Positions 37,130 through 47,983 of a stretch of 64,000 nucleotides of DNA are shown here, piece after piece. This DNA comes from Luteimonas padinae (lineage in GTDB: Bacteria > Pseudomonadota > Gammaproteobacteria > Xanthomonadales > Xanthomonadaceae). A program made the translations under genes and the position numbers. The stretch covers positions 18,453-82,452 of the forward strand of contig NZ_BMZT01000012.1 in the NCBI RefSeq assembly GCF_014652935.1. Direction: 5' to 3'. The notes under the pieces are model-generated. The model had not been told where the DNA came from, ran no database searches, and was given only the letters and a program-made list of their open reading frames with translations. Positions within the stretch are counted from its first letter, which is position 1. Every line of letters begins with the position of its first letter.

Positions 37130-38155
37130 ATGTCCAGTCCCCACCAGCGCAGCTTCACCCTTGAACCCGCCGACACCGAGCGGCTGGCCAACCTCGGCGG
37201 CCCCTTCGATGCCCACCTGCGCCAGATCGAACTGGCGCTCGGCGTCGAGATCGCCAACCGCGGCAACATCTTCCGCGTGAGCGGCGAGGATGCCGGGCGC
37301 GTCGACGAGGCCGAGCGCCTGCTGCGCGACCTGTACGGGGAATCCGCCAGCGAAACCTTCGACGCGCACGCGATCAACCTGCGCGTGAACGCCTCGCGCG
37401 CGGTGCAGGCGGATGCGGCGGCAGGCGCGAAACACGACGCCGGGCGCGGCGGTGATCCCGACTTCGTGCCGCAGACGGTCGCCATCCGCGTCAAGCGCGG
37501 CACCATCCGCGGCCGCGGCCCGAACCAGCAGAAGTACCTGCACGCGATCGCGACCCACGACATCAACTTCGGCATCGGCCCGGCGGGCACCGGCAAGACC
37601 TTCCTGGCCGTGGCCAGCGCGGTCGAGGCGCTCAACGAGTCCCGCGTGCAGCGCCTGGTGCTGGTGCGTCCGGCGGTGGAGGCCGGCGAGAAGCTCGGCT
37701 TCCTGCCCGGCGACCTGTCGCAGAAGGTCGACCCCTACCTGCGCCCGCTGTACGACGCGCTGTACGAGATGCTGGGCGTGGAGAAGGTGCTGAAGCTGCT
37801 GGAGAAGAACGTCATCGAGATCGCGCCGCTGGCCTACATGCGCGGGCGCACCCTCAACGACGCCTACGTGATCCTGGACGAGGCGCAGAACACCACCATC
37901 GAGCAGATGAAGATGTTCCTGACCCGGCTGGGCTTCGGCAGCACGGCCGTGGTCACCGGCGACCTCACCCAGATCGACCTGCCGAAGTCGACGAAGTCCG
38001 GCCTGCGCGACGCGCTGGAGGTGCTGCGCGACGTCGACGGCGTCAGTTTCACCTTCTTCGAGTCGCGCGACGTCGTGCGCCACCCGCTGGTGGCGAAGAT
38101 CGTCAACGCCTACGACCGCCGCGACGCGCAGGACGCCTCGACCGGTCCGGCGTAG
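37130..38155 (+). CDS. PhoH-family ATPase (PhoL type)
   Basis: A 341-residue cytosolic P-loop protein. A KH-like N-terminal part covers residues 10-90. The PhoH domain holds Walker A GPAGTGKT (about residues 150-157), [15 protein letters not shown], Walker [12 protein letters not shown] and GDLTQIDLP. In E. coli the orthologue ybeZ lies next to ybeY and both act in 16S rRNA maturation and ribosome quality control, as the order here suggests. TACCCT lies eight bases before the ATG without a Shine-Dalgarno sequence. Confidence 0.92.
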   Translation: MSSPHQRSFTLEPADTERLANLGGPFDAHLRQIELALGVEIANRGNIFRVSGEDAGRVDEAERLLRDLYGESASETFDAHAINLRVNASRAVQADAAAGAKHDAGRGGDPDFVPQTVAIRVKRGTIRGRGPNQQKYLHAIATHDINFGIGPAGTGKTFLAVASAVEALNESRVQRLVLVRPAVEAGEKLGFLPGDLSQKVDPYLRPLYDALYEMLGVEKVLKLLEKNVIEIAPLAYMRGRTLNDAYVILDEAQNTTIEQMKMFLTRLGFGSTAVVTGDLTQIDLPKSTKSGLRDALEVLRDVDGVSFTFFESRDVVRHPLVAKIVNAYDRRDAQDASTGPA

Positions 38156-38165
38156 ACTGGCGGGC

Positions 38166-38648
38166 ATGACCCAGGGTCCTGTCCGCCTCGACGTTTCCGT
38201 CGGTTACGCCCTCCCCCGCGCCGGCATCCCGGCAGCGGTGAGCTTCCGCAAATGGGTGGCCGCGGCGCTGTCCGGACGCATCCGTGAAGCCGACCTCGCC
38301 ATCCGCCTGGTCGACGCGAAGGAGGGCCGCGCCCTCAACCGCCACTATCGCGGCCGGGACTACGCCACCAACGTGCTGAGCTTCCCCGCCGACCTGCCCG
38401 AGGGCCTGCCCGAAGGCGTGCGCCTGCCGCTGCTCGGCGACCTGGTGCTGTGCGCGCCGGTGGTCGCCCGCGAGGCGCGCGAACAGGGCAAGCCCCTGGC
38501 TGCCCACTACGCCCACCTGACCGTCCACGGCACCCTGCACCTGCTGGGCTGGGACCACGGCAACGACGTGGAGGCGGAGGCCATGGAACAGCTGGAGCGC
38601 GAGATCCTGGCCGGCCTCGGGATCGACGATCCCTACCGAGAAGGCTGA
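38166..38648 (+). CDS. ybeY: endoribonuclease YbeY
   Basis: A 160-residue metal-dependent endoribonuclease needed for 16S rRNA 3'-end maturation. The zinc motif H-x3-H-x5-H is present as [11 protein letters not shown], preceded by YATNVLSFP and [11 protein letters not shown]. It lies ten bases after the PhoH stop. TAGACT ends seven bases before the ATG, so an internal, leaderless transcript is also possible. Confidence 0.95.
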   Translation: MTQGPVRLDVSVGYALPRAGIPAAVSFRKWVAAALSGRIREADLAIRLVDAKEGRALNRHYRGRDYATNVLSFPADLPEGLPEGVRLPLLGDLVLCAPVVAREAREQGKPLAAHYAHLTVHGTLHLLGWDHGNDVEAEAMEQLEREILAGLGIDDPYREG

Positions 38649-38732
38649 CCCGCTGCCGGCGGCGCCCGCCCTGCCAGCGGACGCGACGGCGCCGCTGTAA
38701 ACTGGCCGGGTCGCCCCGCCCGGGGCGCTGAC

Positions 38733-39608
38733 ATGACCGCAATGCCCGAAGACGACAGTAGTCACAGCGCCGCGCCGGACAGTCCGGAACGGCGGCGCAG
38801 CTGGTTCGAACGCCTGAGCTCGGCGATCACAGGCGAGCCCGGCACCCGCGACGACCTGGTGGAGCTGCTGCGCGACGCCCAGGCCGACGGCCTGATCGGG
38901 GCCGACACCCTGCGCATGATGGAGGGCGCGATCGCGGTCTCCGACCTGACCGTCGGCGACGTGATGGTGCCGCGCTCGCAGATGGTCTCGCTGCCGGTGG
39001 AGGCACGCTTCATCGACCTGATGAAGCAGGTGGTCGAGTCCGGCCATTCCCGCTTCCCGGTGCACGGCGAGGACAAGGACGAGATCCTGGGCATCCTGCT
39101 GGCCAAGGACCTGCTGCGCGGCGTGGTCGCCGACAACGGCCCCGGCACGGTGCGCGAACTGTTGCGCCCGGCGGTGCTGATCCCCGAGTCGAAGAAGCTC
39201 AACGTGCTGCTGCGCGAGTTCCGCCAGTCGCGCAACCACATGGCGATCGTGATCGACGAGTACGGCGGCGTGGCCGGCGTGATCACGATCGAGGACGTGC
39301 TGGAGGAGATCGTCGGCGAGATCGACGACGAGCACGACGATGCCGAAGACCCCGAGGCGCTGATCGCCGCCCAGGCCGACGGCCAGTACGTGGTCGACGC
39401 GCTGACCCCGATCGACGACTTCAACGAGCGCTTCGGCGCCGACTTCGACGACGACGAGTACGACACCATCGGCGGCCTGGTCACCGCCGCCATCGGCCAC
39501 CTGCCCGAGGCCGGCGAGGAGCTGACGCTCGGACGCTTCAGCTTCCGCGTCGCCAGCGCCGACGCGCGCCGGCTGCACGCGCTGCACCTGTCGATCCATG
39601 GCGACTGA
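38733..39608 (+). CDS. corC: CorC-type CBS-domain protein
   Basis: A 291-residue cytosolic protein. Two CBS domains span roughly residues 68-200 (VGDVMVPRSQMVSL, GHSRFPVHGEDKDEILGILLAKDLL; MAIVIDEYGGVAGVITIEDVLEEIVGEI). The C-terminal CorC_HlyC domain starts near residue 215 (YVVDALTPIDDFNERFG). In E. coli (ybeX) it lies after ybeY and affects magnesium or cobalt handling and ribosome function; the corA gene two genes downstream supports a link to divalent cations. Confidence 0.93.
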   Translation: MTAMPEDDSSHSAAPDSPERRRSWFERLSSAITGEPGTRDDLVELLRDAQADGLIGADTLRMMEGAIAVSDLTVGDVMVPRSQMVSLPVEARFIDLMKQVVESGHSRFPVHGEDKDEILGILLAKDLLRGVVADNGPGTVRELLRPAVLIPESKKLNVLLREFRQSRNHMAIVIDEYGGVAGVITIEDVLEEIVGEIDDEHDDAEDPEALIAAQADGQYVVDALTPIDDFNERFGADFDDDEYDTIGGLVTAAIGHLPEAGEELTLGRFSFRVASADARRLHALHLSIHGD

Positions 39609-39611
39609 GAC

Positions 39612-40865
39612 GTGAGCACCCGCATGGATGCGGCGCAGCACGCGTCCGCCGGGTGCGTCGCTTCCGGCCCCGGCCCCGACCAGGGCCGGACCGCGCGGCC
39701 GGCGCTGGCGCTGCTCCTGCTCCTCGTCGCCTGCATCTTCCCCGCAGCGGCCGCGCCGCGCATTGGCGTGGCCACGATGCAGCCGGGCGAGATCTTCTTC
39801 GAACGCTTCGGCCACAACGCGATCGTCGTCGTCGATCCGGCCGCCGGGCCGCCGCTGTCCTACAACTTCGGCCTGTTCGATCCGGACGAACCGGATTTCA
39901 ACCGCCGCTTCATTCGCGGCGACATGCGCTACCGCCTGGCCGCGCTGCCGCTGGAGCAGGATCTCGCCTACTACGGCAGCGTCGGCCGCGGCGTGTCGAT
40001 CCAGTGGCTGGACCTGGAGGACGCCGAGGCCGCCGCCCTGGCCGAGCGCCTGGCCTGGAACGCACTGCCCGAAAACGCCAGCTACACCTACAACTATTTC
40101 ACCGACAACTGCAGCACACGGGTGCGCGACGCGCTCGACGGCGTCCTCCGCGGCCAGCTCTCGCGCCGCATGCAGGGCCGCTCGCAGGGCAACACCTTCC
40201 GCAGCGAGGCGGTGCGCCTGGCGCGTCCCGACCCGCTGATGGCGCTGGGCTTCGACCTTGGCCTGGGCCCGCGGTCGGACCGCCCGAACTCCCTCTGGGA
40301 AGACGCCTTCGTGCCGATGCGGCTGGCGCAGTCGCTGCGCGAGATGCAGCTGGCCGACGGCCGGCCGCTGGTGGCCGCCGAGGAGGTGCTGTTGCCGCAT
40401 CGCCTCGGGCCGGAGCCGGAACCGCGTCCCGTCGCATGGTGGCCCTGGCTGCTCGCCGGCCTGGCCCTGGCGGCCGCCGCCTGGACCCAGCGCCAGCGAC
40501 CCCGCGCCGTGGCCGCGCTGGCGCTTCCGGCGTGGGCATTGTGTGCGCTGGCCGGCGCGCTGATGCTCTACATCTGGCTCGGCACCGCCCACCGCTTCGG
40601 ATGGGCCAACCACAACCTGCTGCTGCTCAATCCGCTGTGCCTGCTGCTGCTGCCGGGCGCGTGGCGGATCGCCCGCGGGCGCGCCGGCGGCCGGCTGTTC
40701 GGCGCGGTGCTGGTGGTCGTGGCGGCGATGGCGGTGTTGGCGCCGTTCCTGCTGTGGATGCCGCTGCAGTCGCAGCGCAACGGCCACTGGGTGGCGCTGG
40801 CGCTTCCGCTGCAGCTGGCCCTGGCGGCCGCCCTCCTCCCGCGGGCCCGACGCGCGGCGGGGTGA
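39612..40865 (+). CDS. DUF4105 (Lnb-like N-terminal) membrane protein
   Basis: A 417-residue protein. An N-terminal hydrophobic segment (residues 30-46) acts as signal or anchor. The periplasmic DUF4105 domain follows, with MQPGEIFFERFGHNAIVVVD, YNFGLFD and the conserved YNYFTDNCSTRVRDALDG, which holds a Cys-containing NC motif like that of papain-like folds. The C-terminal 150 residues contain five or so transmembrane helices. The function is unknown. It begins three bases after corC and ends four bases before corA, so it is part of the operon. GTG 39612 or ATG 39624 may be the start. Confidence 0.8.
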   Translation: MSTRMDAAQHASAGCVASGPGPDQGRTARPALALLLLLVACIFPAAAAPRIGVATMQPGEIFFERFGHNAIVVVDPAAGPPLSYNFGLFDPDEPDFNRRFIRGDMRYRLAALPLEQDLAYYGSVGRGVSIQWLDLEDAEAAALAERLAWNALPENASYTYNYFTDNCSTRVRDALDGVLRGQLSRRMQGRSQGNTFRSEAVRLARPDPLMALGFDLGLGPRSDRPNSLWEDAFVPMRLAQSLREMQLADGRPLVAAEEVLLPHRLGPEPEPRPVAWWPWLLAGLALAAAAWTQRQRPRAVAALALPAWALCALAGALMLYIWLGTAHRFGWANHNLLLLNPLCLLLLPGAWRIARGRAGGRLFGAVLVVVAAMAVLAPFLLWMPLQSQRNGHWVALALPLQLALAAALLPRARRAAG

Positions 40866-40869
40866 TGGC

Positions 40870-41871
40870 ATGAGCGACGGGCACGCGCCACTCCTGCCTT
40901 CCTGCGTGATCAACTGCGCGGCCTACGACCGCGCGGGCCGCCGCCGCGACATCGACCTCGAGGCGATCAGCGACGTCCTCTCCGTCGACGACGGCAGCTT
41001 CGTCTGGATCGGCCTGTACGAGCCCGATGAAGGCGTGCTGGAGAAGCTGCAGGAGGAGTTCGGCCTGCACGACCTCGCGATCGAGGACGCGCACAAGGCC
41101 CACCAGCGGCCGAAGCTCGAGGCCTATGGCGACTCGCTGTTCCTGGTCGCGCACACGGTGCAGGTGGTCGACGAACGCATCCGCCACGGCGAGACCCACG
41201 CCTTCCTGGGGCCGCGCTATCTCGTGACCGTGCGCCACGGCCAGTCGCTGTCCTACGCCCCGGCCCGCGCCCGGCTCGAGCGCGATCCGACGCTGATGGC
41301 GCTGGGTCCGGCCTCGGGCCTGTACGCGGTGCTCGACGCCATCGTCGACCATTACCTGCCGATCGTGGACGAGTTCAGCGCCACCCTGCAGGCGCTGGAA
41401 CAGGATGTCTTCAGCGAAACCTACCGCCGCGGCACCATCCGCCGCCTGTACGACCTGAAGCGCGAGCTCACCCACATGCGGGTGGCGGTGACGTCGATGC
41501 AGGACGTCCTGTCGCAGCTGGTGCGCACCGGCGGCCCGCTGGTGTCCGGCGACGTGCGCCTGTACCTGCGCGACGTGCTCGACCATTCCGTCCGCGCCAA
41601 CGACGCCGTCGACCTGCTGCGCGACATGCTGGGCACCGCGCTGGGCGTCAACCAGGCGCTGGTGACGCTGGCCCAGGGCGAAGTGGTCAAGCGCCTGGCG
41701 GGCTGGGCCGCGCTGCTCGCGGCGCCGACCCTCATCGCCAGCTGGTACGGCATGAACTTCGCCTACATGCCCGAGCTGCAGGGGCGCTGGAGCTACCCGG
41801 TGCTGATCGGCGTCGTGGCGCTGGTGGTGGCGCTGCTGTACCGCTACCTGCGCAAGGTCCGCTGGCTCTGA
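40870..41871 (+). CDS. corA: CorA-family magnesium/cobalt channel
   Basis: A 333-residue inner-membrane channel. A large cytoplasmic N-terminal domain leads through a long stalk helix to two C-terminal helices. The selectivity motif YGMNF is at about residues 291-295, followed by MPELQGRWSYP in the outer loop, and the second helix ends in basic residues. It is the last gene of the miaB-phoH-ybeY-corC-corA transcription block. Confidence 0.95.
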   Translation: MSDGHAPLLPSCVINCAAYDRAGRRRDIDLEAISDVLSVDDGSFVWIGLYEPDEGVLEKLQEEFGLHDLAIEDAHKAHQRPKLEAYGDSLFLVAHTVQVVDERIRHGETHAFLGPRYLVTVRHGQSLSYAPARARLERDPTLMALGPASGLYAVLDAIVDHYLPIVDEFSATLQALEQDVFSETYRRGTIRRLYDLKRELTHMRVAVTSMQDVLSQLVRTGGPLVSGDVRLYLRDVLDHSVRANDAVDLLRDMLGTALGVNQALVTLAQGEVVKRLAGWAALLAAPTLIASWYGMNFAYMPELQGRWSYPVLIGVVALVVALLYRYLRKVRWL

Positions 41872-41884
41872 CCGCCATTCCGGG

Positions 41885-41901
41885 CTACGACCAAAGTCTT
41901 A
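41885..41901 (+). promoter_or_regulatory. candidate activator site upstream of cstA
   Basis: The sequence CTACGACCAAAGTCTTA has a small dyad, GAC-N4-GTC, and stands out as AT-richer than its surroundings. It lies about 26 bases before the predicted -35 box of cstA, a position suited to an activator. The regulator is unknown. Confidence 0.3.
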
Positions 41902-41926
41902 GGCGGAATCTCGCCGCAGCGCAGCA

Positions 41927-41955
41927 TTGGCGATTGACCGTGATCGGAGTAGAAG
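41927..41955 (+). promoter_or_regulatory. sigma-70-type promoter of cstA
   Basis: TTGGCG (41927-41932), a 17-base spacer and TAGAAG (41950-41955) lie 34 bases before the cstA ATG. Confidence 0.5.
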
Positions 41956-41989
41956 CGACCCTGATCCCAATTACCGGACGGGGCGTGTC

Positions 41990-44065
41990 ATGAAGGGTGG
42001 AATCGGCAAGGTCGCATGGGCGGCGCTGGCAGTGCTGGGCGCGTTCTGCCTCGGCACCATCGCGCTCAGGCGCGGGGAATCGATCAACGCGCTGTGGATC
42101 GTGGTGGCCGCGGTCTCGATCTACCTGGTCGCCTACCGCTTCTATGCGCGCTTCATCGCCGACCGGGTCTTCAACCTCGACGCCAGCCGCGCCACGCCGG
42201 CGATGGTCCACAACGACGGCCTCGACTACGTCCCCACCAACAAGCACGTGCTGTTCGGCCATCACTTCGCGGCGATCGCCGGCGCAGGCCCGCTGGTCGG
42301 CCCGGTGCTGGCGGCGCAGATGGGCTACCTGCCCGGCACCCTGTGGCTGATCGTCGGCGTGGTCCTGGCCGGCGCGGTGCAGGACTTCATGGTGCTGGTG
42401 GTCTCCAGCCGCCGCGACGCGCGTTCGCTCGGCGACCTGGTGCGCGAGGAGATGGGCCGGATCCCGGGCACCATCGCCCTGTTCGGCGCCTTCCTGATCA
42501 TGATCATCATCCTCGCGGTGCTGGCGATGATCGTGGTGAAGGCGCTCGCCGAAAGCCCCTGGGGCATGTTCACGGTGATCGCGACCATGCCCATCGCGAT
42601 CTTCATGGGCCTGTACATGCGCTACATCCGGCCCGGGAAGATCGGCGAGATATCGATCATCGGCCTGGTGCTGCTGATGCTGGCGATCTGGTTCGGTGGC
42701 CAAGTGGCCGCGCACCCGACCTGGGGGCCGGCCTTCACCTTCACCGGCGTGCAGATCACCTGGATGCTGATCGGCTACGGCTTCGTGGCCGCGGTGCTGC
42801 CGGTGTGGCTGCTGCTGGCGCCGCGCGACTACCTCTCCACCTTCCTCAAGATCGGCGTGATCATCGGCCTGGCCATCGGCATCCTGATCACGATGCCGCT
42901 GCTGCAGATGCCGGCGCTGACCCAGTTCACCGACGGCACCGGCCCGGTGTGGAAGGGCTCGATGTTCCCGTTCCTGTTCATCACCATCGCCTGCGGCGCG
43001 GTGTCGGGCTTCCACGCGCTGATCGCCTCGGGCACCACGCCCAAGCTGATGGCCAACGAGCGCCACGCGCCCTATCTCGGCTACGGCGGCATGCTGATGG
43101 AATCCTTCGTGGCGATCATGGCCATGGTCGCGGCCTCGATCATCGACCCGGGCGTGTACTTCGCCATGAACAGCCCGGCGGCGATCATCGGCACCGACCC
43201 GGCGGCGGTGGCGCAGGTGGTGTCGAGCTGGGGCTTCACGGTGACGCCGGAGGTACTGGTCCAGACCGCCGAGGACGTCGGCGAAGCCTCGATCATCTCG
43301 CGCGCCGGCGGCGCGCCGACGCTGGCGGTGGGCATCGCGCAGATCTTCCACGCGGTGATCCCGGGCGAAGGCATGATGGCCTTCTGGTACCACTTCGCGA
43401 TCCTGTTCGAGGCGCTGTTCATCCTCACCGCGGTCGACGCCGGCACCCGTTCGGGCCGCTTCATGCTGCAGGACCTGCTCGGCAACTTCGTGCCGGCGAT
43501 GCGCAAGACCGAGTCGTGGGGCGCGAACCTGGTCGGCACCGGCGGCTGCGTGGCGCTGTGGGGCTACTTCCTCTACCAGGGCGTCACCGATCCGCTGGGC
43601 GGCATCAACATGCTGTGGCCGCTGTTCGGCATCGCCAACCAGATGCTGGCCGGCATCGCGCTGATGCTGTGCACGGTGGTGCTGTTCAAGATGAAGAAGG
43701 ACCGCTACGCCTGGGTGCCGATCGTGCCGACGGTGTGGCTGCTGGCCTGCACGCTGAGCGCGGGCTGGATCAAGATCTTCGACAGCAACCCGGGCGTCGG
43801 CTTCCTGGCCCAGGCGAACAAGTACCGCGCGGCGATCAACGCCGGCGAACTGATCGCGCCCTCGAAGGACTTCGGCGGCATGCACCAGATCATGTTCAAC
43901 AACTACGTCAACGCCGGACTGACCGCGCTCTTCATGTTCGTGGTGCTGGCGGTGCTGTTCTACTCGGTCGGCGCGATCCGCAAGGCGCGCTCGAACCCCG
44001 CGCGCAGCGACCGCGAGACGGCCTACGTCGCGCTGACCGAAGAGCAGCAGAAGGTCTGGCTCTGA
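41990..44065 (+). CDS. cstA: carbon starvation protein CstA (peptide/pyruvate transporter)
   Basis: A 691-residue inner-membrane transporter with many helices. The N-terminal CstA signature is clear: [20 protein letters not shown], followed by [20 protein letters not shown]. Mid-protein repeats include [15 protein letters not shown]. In E. coli CstA/YjiY paralogues take up peptides and pyruvate during carbon limitation. Its stop overlaps the ATG of the YbdD-type gene by one base (TGATG), the usual cstA-ybdD pair. Confidence 0.94.
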   Translation: MKGGIGKVAWAALAVLGAFCLGTIALRRGESINALWIVVAAVSIYLVAYRFYARFIADRVFNLDASRATPAMVHNDGLDYVPTNKHVLFGHHFAAIAGAGPLVGPVLAAQMGYLPGTLWLIVGVVLAGAVQDFMVLVVSSRRDARSLGDLVREEMGRIPGTIALFGAFLIMIIILAVLAMIVVKALAESPWGMFTVIATMPIAIFMGLYMRYIRPGKIGEISIIGLVLLMLAIWFGGQVAAHPTWGPAFTFTGVQITWMLIGYGFVAAVLPVWLLLAPRDYLSTFLKIGVIIGLAIGILITMPLLQMPALTQFTDGTGPVWKGSMFPFLFITIACGAVSGFHALIASGTTPKLMANERHAPYLGYGGMLMESFVAIMAMVAASIIDPGVYFAMNSPAAIIGTDPAAVAQVVSSWGFTVTPEVLVQTAEDVGEASIISRAGGAPTLAVGIAQIFHAVIPGEGMMAFWYHFAILFEALFILTAVDAGTRSGRFMLQDLLGNFVPAMRKTESWGANLVGTGGCVALWGYFLYQGVTDPLGGINMLWPLFGIANQMLAGIALMLCTVVLFKMKKDRYAWVPIVPTVWLLACTLSAGWIKIFDSNPGVGFLAQANKYRAAINAGELIAPSKDFGGMHQIMFNNYVNAGLTALFMFVVLAVLFYSVGAIRKARSNPARSDRETAYVALTEEQQKVWL

Positions 44066-44289
44066 TGGCCGGCGCGCTGGTTCCGCTGGACTACTTCGCC
44101 ACCCACAAGCGTGTGTGGCGGAGGGTCCTGCAGACCGCGCGCCTGTGCTGCGGGATCCCCGACTACGACAACTACGTGCGCCACGTGCTGGAGAAGCATC
44201 CGGACCGGGAGCCGATGGACTACCCGACCTTCTTCCGCGAGCGGCAGGAAGCCCGCTACGGCAGGCGCGGCGGGTTCCGCTGCTGCTGA
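44065..44289 (+). CDS. YbdD/YjiX-family small protein
   Basis: A 74-residue protein of the YbdD/YjiX family (DUF466), with [41 protein letters not shown] in segments; the Cys-Cys and YDNYV...HP parts are the family core. It is encoded directly after cstA with a one-base stop/start overlap and is thought to be a partner needed for CstA-type transport, although its mode of action is unclear. Confidence 0.9.
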   Translation: MAGALVPLDYFATHKRVWRRVLQTARLCCGIPDYDNYVRHVLEKHPDREPMDYPTFFRERQEARYGRRGGFRCC

Positions 44290-44317
44290 AGAGGGCCTGC
44301 GAGGGACGGGTACGCAA

Positions 44318-44343
44318 CGGCCGCGGCAGTGATGCCGCGGCCG
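44318..44343. terminator. bidirectional hairpin between ybdD-type gene and DUF819 gene
   Basis: An 11-bp perfect stem (CGGCCGCGGCA and TGCCGCGGCCG) with a GTGA loop lies between two convergent genes. There is no strong U-run on either side. Confidence 0.5.
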
Positions 44344-44374
44344 CTTCGTATCCGGGGATCGCTGCCGCAGGCGG

Positions 44375-45700
44375 TCAGGCGCCTGCCATGATCCGCAGCA
44401 CCTGGCCCAGGCCATACGCCAGCACGGTGCCCGTGGCGTAGCCCACGGTTCCCAGCAGGACGCCGACTGGCGCGAGGTTGGGATGGAACGCCGCCGCGAC
44501 CACCGGTGCCGAAGCCGCCGCGCCCACGTTGCCCTGCGAGCCCACGCCGAAGTAGAACAGCGGCGCCTTGACCAGCCGGGCGGCGTACCAGATCACCGCC
44601 ACGTGGATCGACATCCACATCAGGCCGATGACCACCAGCTCCGGCCGGTTGGCGAGCTTGAGGAAATCCATCTGCATGCCGATGCAGGCGATCAGGAAGT
44701 ACAGGAAGACCGTGCCGACCCTGGACGCGCCTGCATCCTCAAGCCGCCGCACGCGCGTGAAGCTCAACATCAGGCCACCCAGGGTGGAGAGCACCACGAT
44801 CCAGACGAACGGTGCGTCCAGGCTGAACTGCGAGGACCAGGGCGCGTTGGCCTTGAACCAGGCGGATGCCGGCTCGGCAATGGCGTGCGACAGGCCCACG
44901 ATGCCGAAGGCCCAGGCAACGATCACCATCAGGTCGGACAGCACGGGGATGCGCGCGTTCGCGGCCTCGTGGGCGGCCATGCGCTGCTTCATCTCGTCCA
45001 GCGCGCTGGTATCGGCCCCGCTGCGTGCATCGATGGCGTCGGCGCGGTTCGCGAGGAACAGCAGGGTGGCCATCAGCAGGCTCGCGATGGCCACGTCCAC
45101 CACCGCGAACTGCCCGAACAGCGTCGCGTCGACCTCGTAGATCTCGCGGATCGCCACCATGTTCGCACCGCCGCCCATCCAGCTGCCCGACAGCGCGGCC
45201 ATGCCCTTCCAGGTGTCGCCGGCCACCGCCGCAGGCCACGTCCACTCCAGGATCTGGAAGGTGGCGACGGCGCCGAACAGGATGCCGAACGTACCCGCGC
45301 AGAACACGAACAGCAGCTTGGGCCCGAGCTTGAGGATGCCCTTCAGGTCGATCGACAGCGTCAGCAGCACCAGCGCCGCCGGCAGCAGCACGCGGCTGGC
45401 CAGGTGGTAGAGCGCGCTGCCCTCGCCATCGATCAGTCCCGCGGTGTTGTAGAACGCGGGCACGAAGTAGCACAGCAGCAGCGCCGGCACCCAGGCGAAG
45501 AACTTCTTCCAGAACGGCGTCGGGCCGGAGGCCAGCCAGAAGATCAGGCCCAGGGTTCCCGCGATCAGGCCGAAGACCACGATGTCGTTGGTGATCAGCG
45601 GCGCGCCGGCGTCCACGGCCGCGGCGGCGCCGACGGGGTCGAGTGCGTCGATGGCCGCGGCTTCGGCGGGGGCTTCGGACGCGGCGGGTGCGTAGGCCAT
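44375..45700 (-). CDS. DUF819-family integral membrane protein
   Basis: A 441-residue protein with about ten to eleven predicted helices. The family pattern of DUF819 (YjcL-like) appears in GSWMGGGANMVAIREIYEVD and, near the C-terminus, GSQGNVGAAASAPVVAAAFHPNLAPVGVLLGTVGYATGT. The two related Gly-rich segments suggest an inverted-repeat transporter fold. The substrate is unknown. It lies 90 bases downstream of an S9 peptidase gene on the same strand, which would fit a role with peptide or amino-acid products, but this is inference. Confidence 0.83.
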   Translation of the reverse strand: MAYAPAASEAPAEAAAIDALDPVGAAAAVDAGAPLITNDIVVFGLIAGTLGLIFWLASGPTPFWKKFFAWVPALLLCYFVPAFYNTAGLIDGEGSALYHLASRVLLPAALVLLTLSIDLKGILKLGPKLLFVFCAGTFGILFGAVATFQILEWTWPAAVAGDTWKGMAALSGSWMGGGANMVAIREIYEVDATLFGQFAVVDVAIASLLMATLLFLANRADAIDARSGADTSALDEMKQRMAAHEAANARIPVLSDLMVIVAWAFGIVGLSHAIAEPASAWFKANAPWSSQFSLDAPFVWIVVLSTLGGLMLSFTRVRRLEDAGASRVGTVFLYFLIACIGMQMDFLKLANRPELVVIGLMWMSIHVAVIWYAARLVKAPLFYFGVGSQGNVGAAASAPVVAAAFHPNLAPVGVLLGTVGYATGTVLAYGLGQVLRIMAGA

Positions 45701-45751
45701 CGATGGTGTTCCTGTGTGCGGGTCGAAAAGAGGGGACGGGCGGAAACGACG

Positions 45752-45779
45752 GCGCGGCCGGCGGGCTGGCCGGCCGCGC
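45752..45779 (-). terminator. GC-rich hairpin after the S9 peptidase gene
   Basis: A perfect 11-bp stem (GCGCGGCCGGC at 45752-45762 and GCCGGCCGCGC at 45769-45779) with a six-base loop lies 12 bases after the peptidase stop. It has no U-run, so it may attenuate rather than stop read-through to the DUF819 gene. Confidence 0.4.
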
Positions 45780-45790
45780 GCTGGACACGC

Positions 45791-47854
<2,064 letters not shown>

Positions 47855-47949
47855 GGATCGGGACTCCGGACGGAAAGGCCCGATGGTAGGCGGCGTGGCC
47901 GCCCCGCGCAAAGGCGGGAAGTCCTGCCCCGCCGGCTCCCTGTGCCTGC

Positions 47950-47973
47950 TGTGGGAGCGGCTACAGCCGCGAT
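47950..47973 (+). repeat. REP-type palindrome
   Basis: TGTGGGAGCGGCTACAGCCGCGAT: a GGAGC head followed by the palindrome CGGCTACAGCCG. It lies between the S9 peptidase and OPT genes and matches the copies near 57.3 kb and 63.9 kb. Confidence 0.6.
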
Positions 47974-47983
47974 CCGCCCCGCA

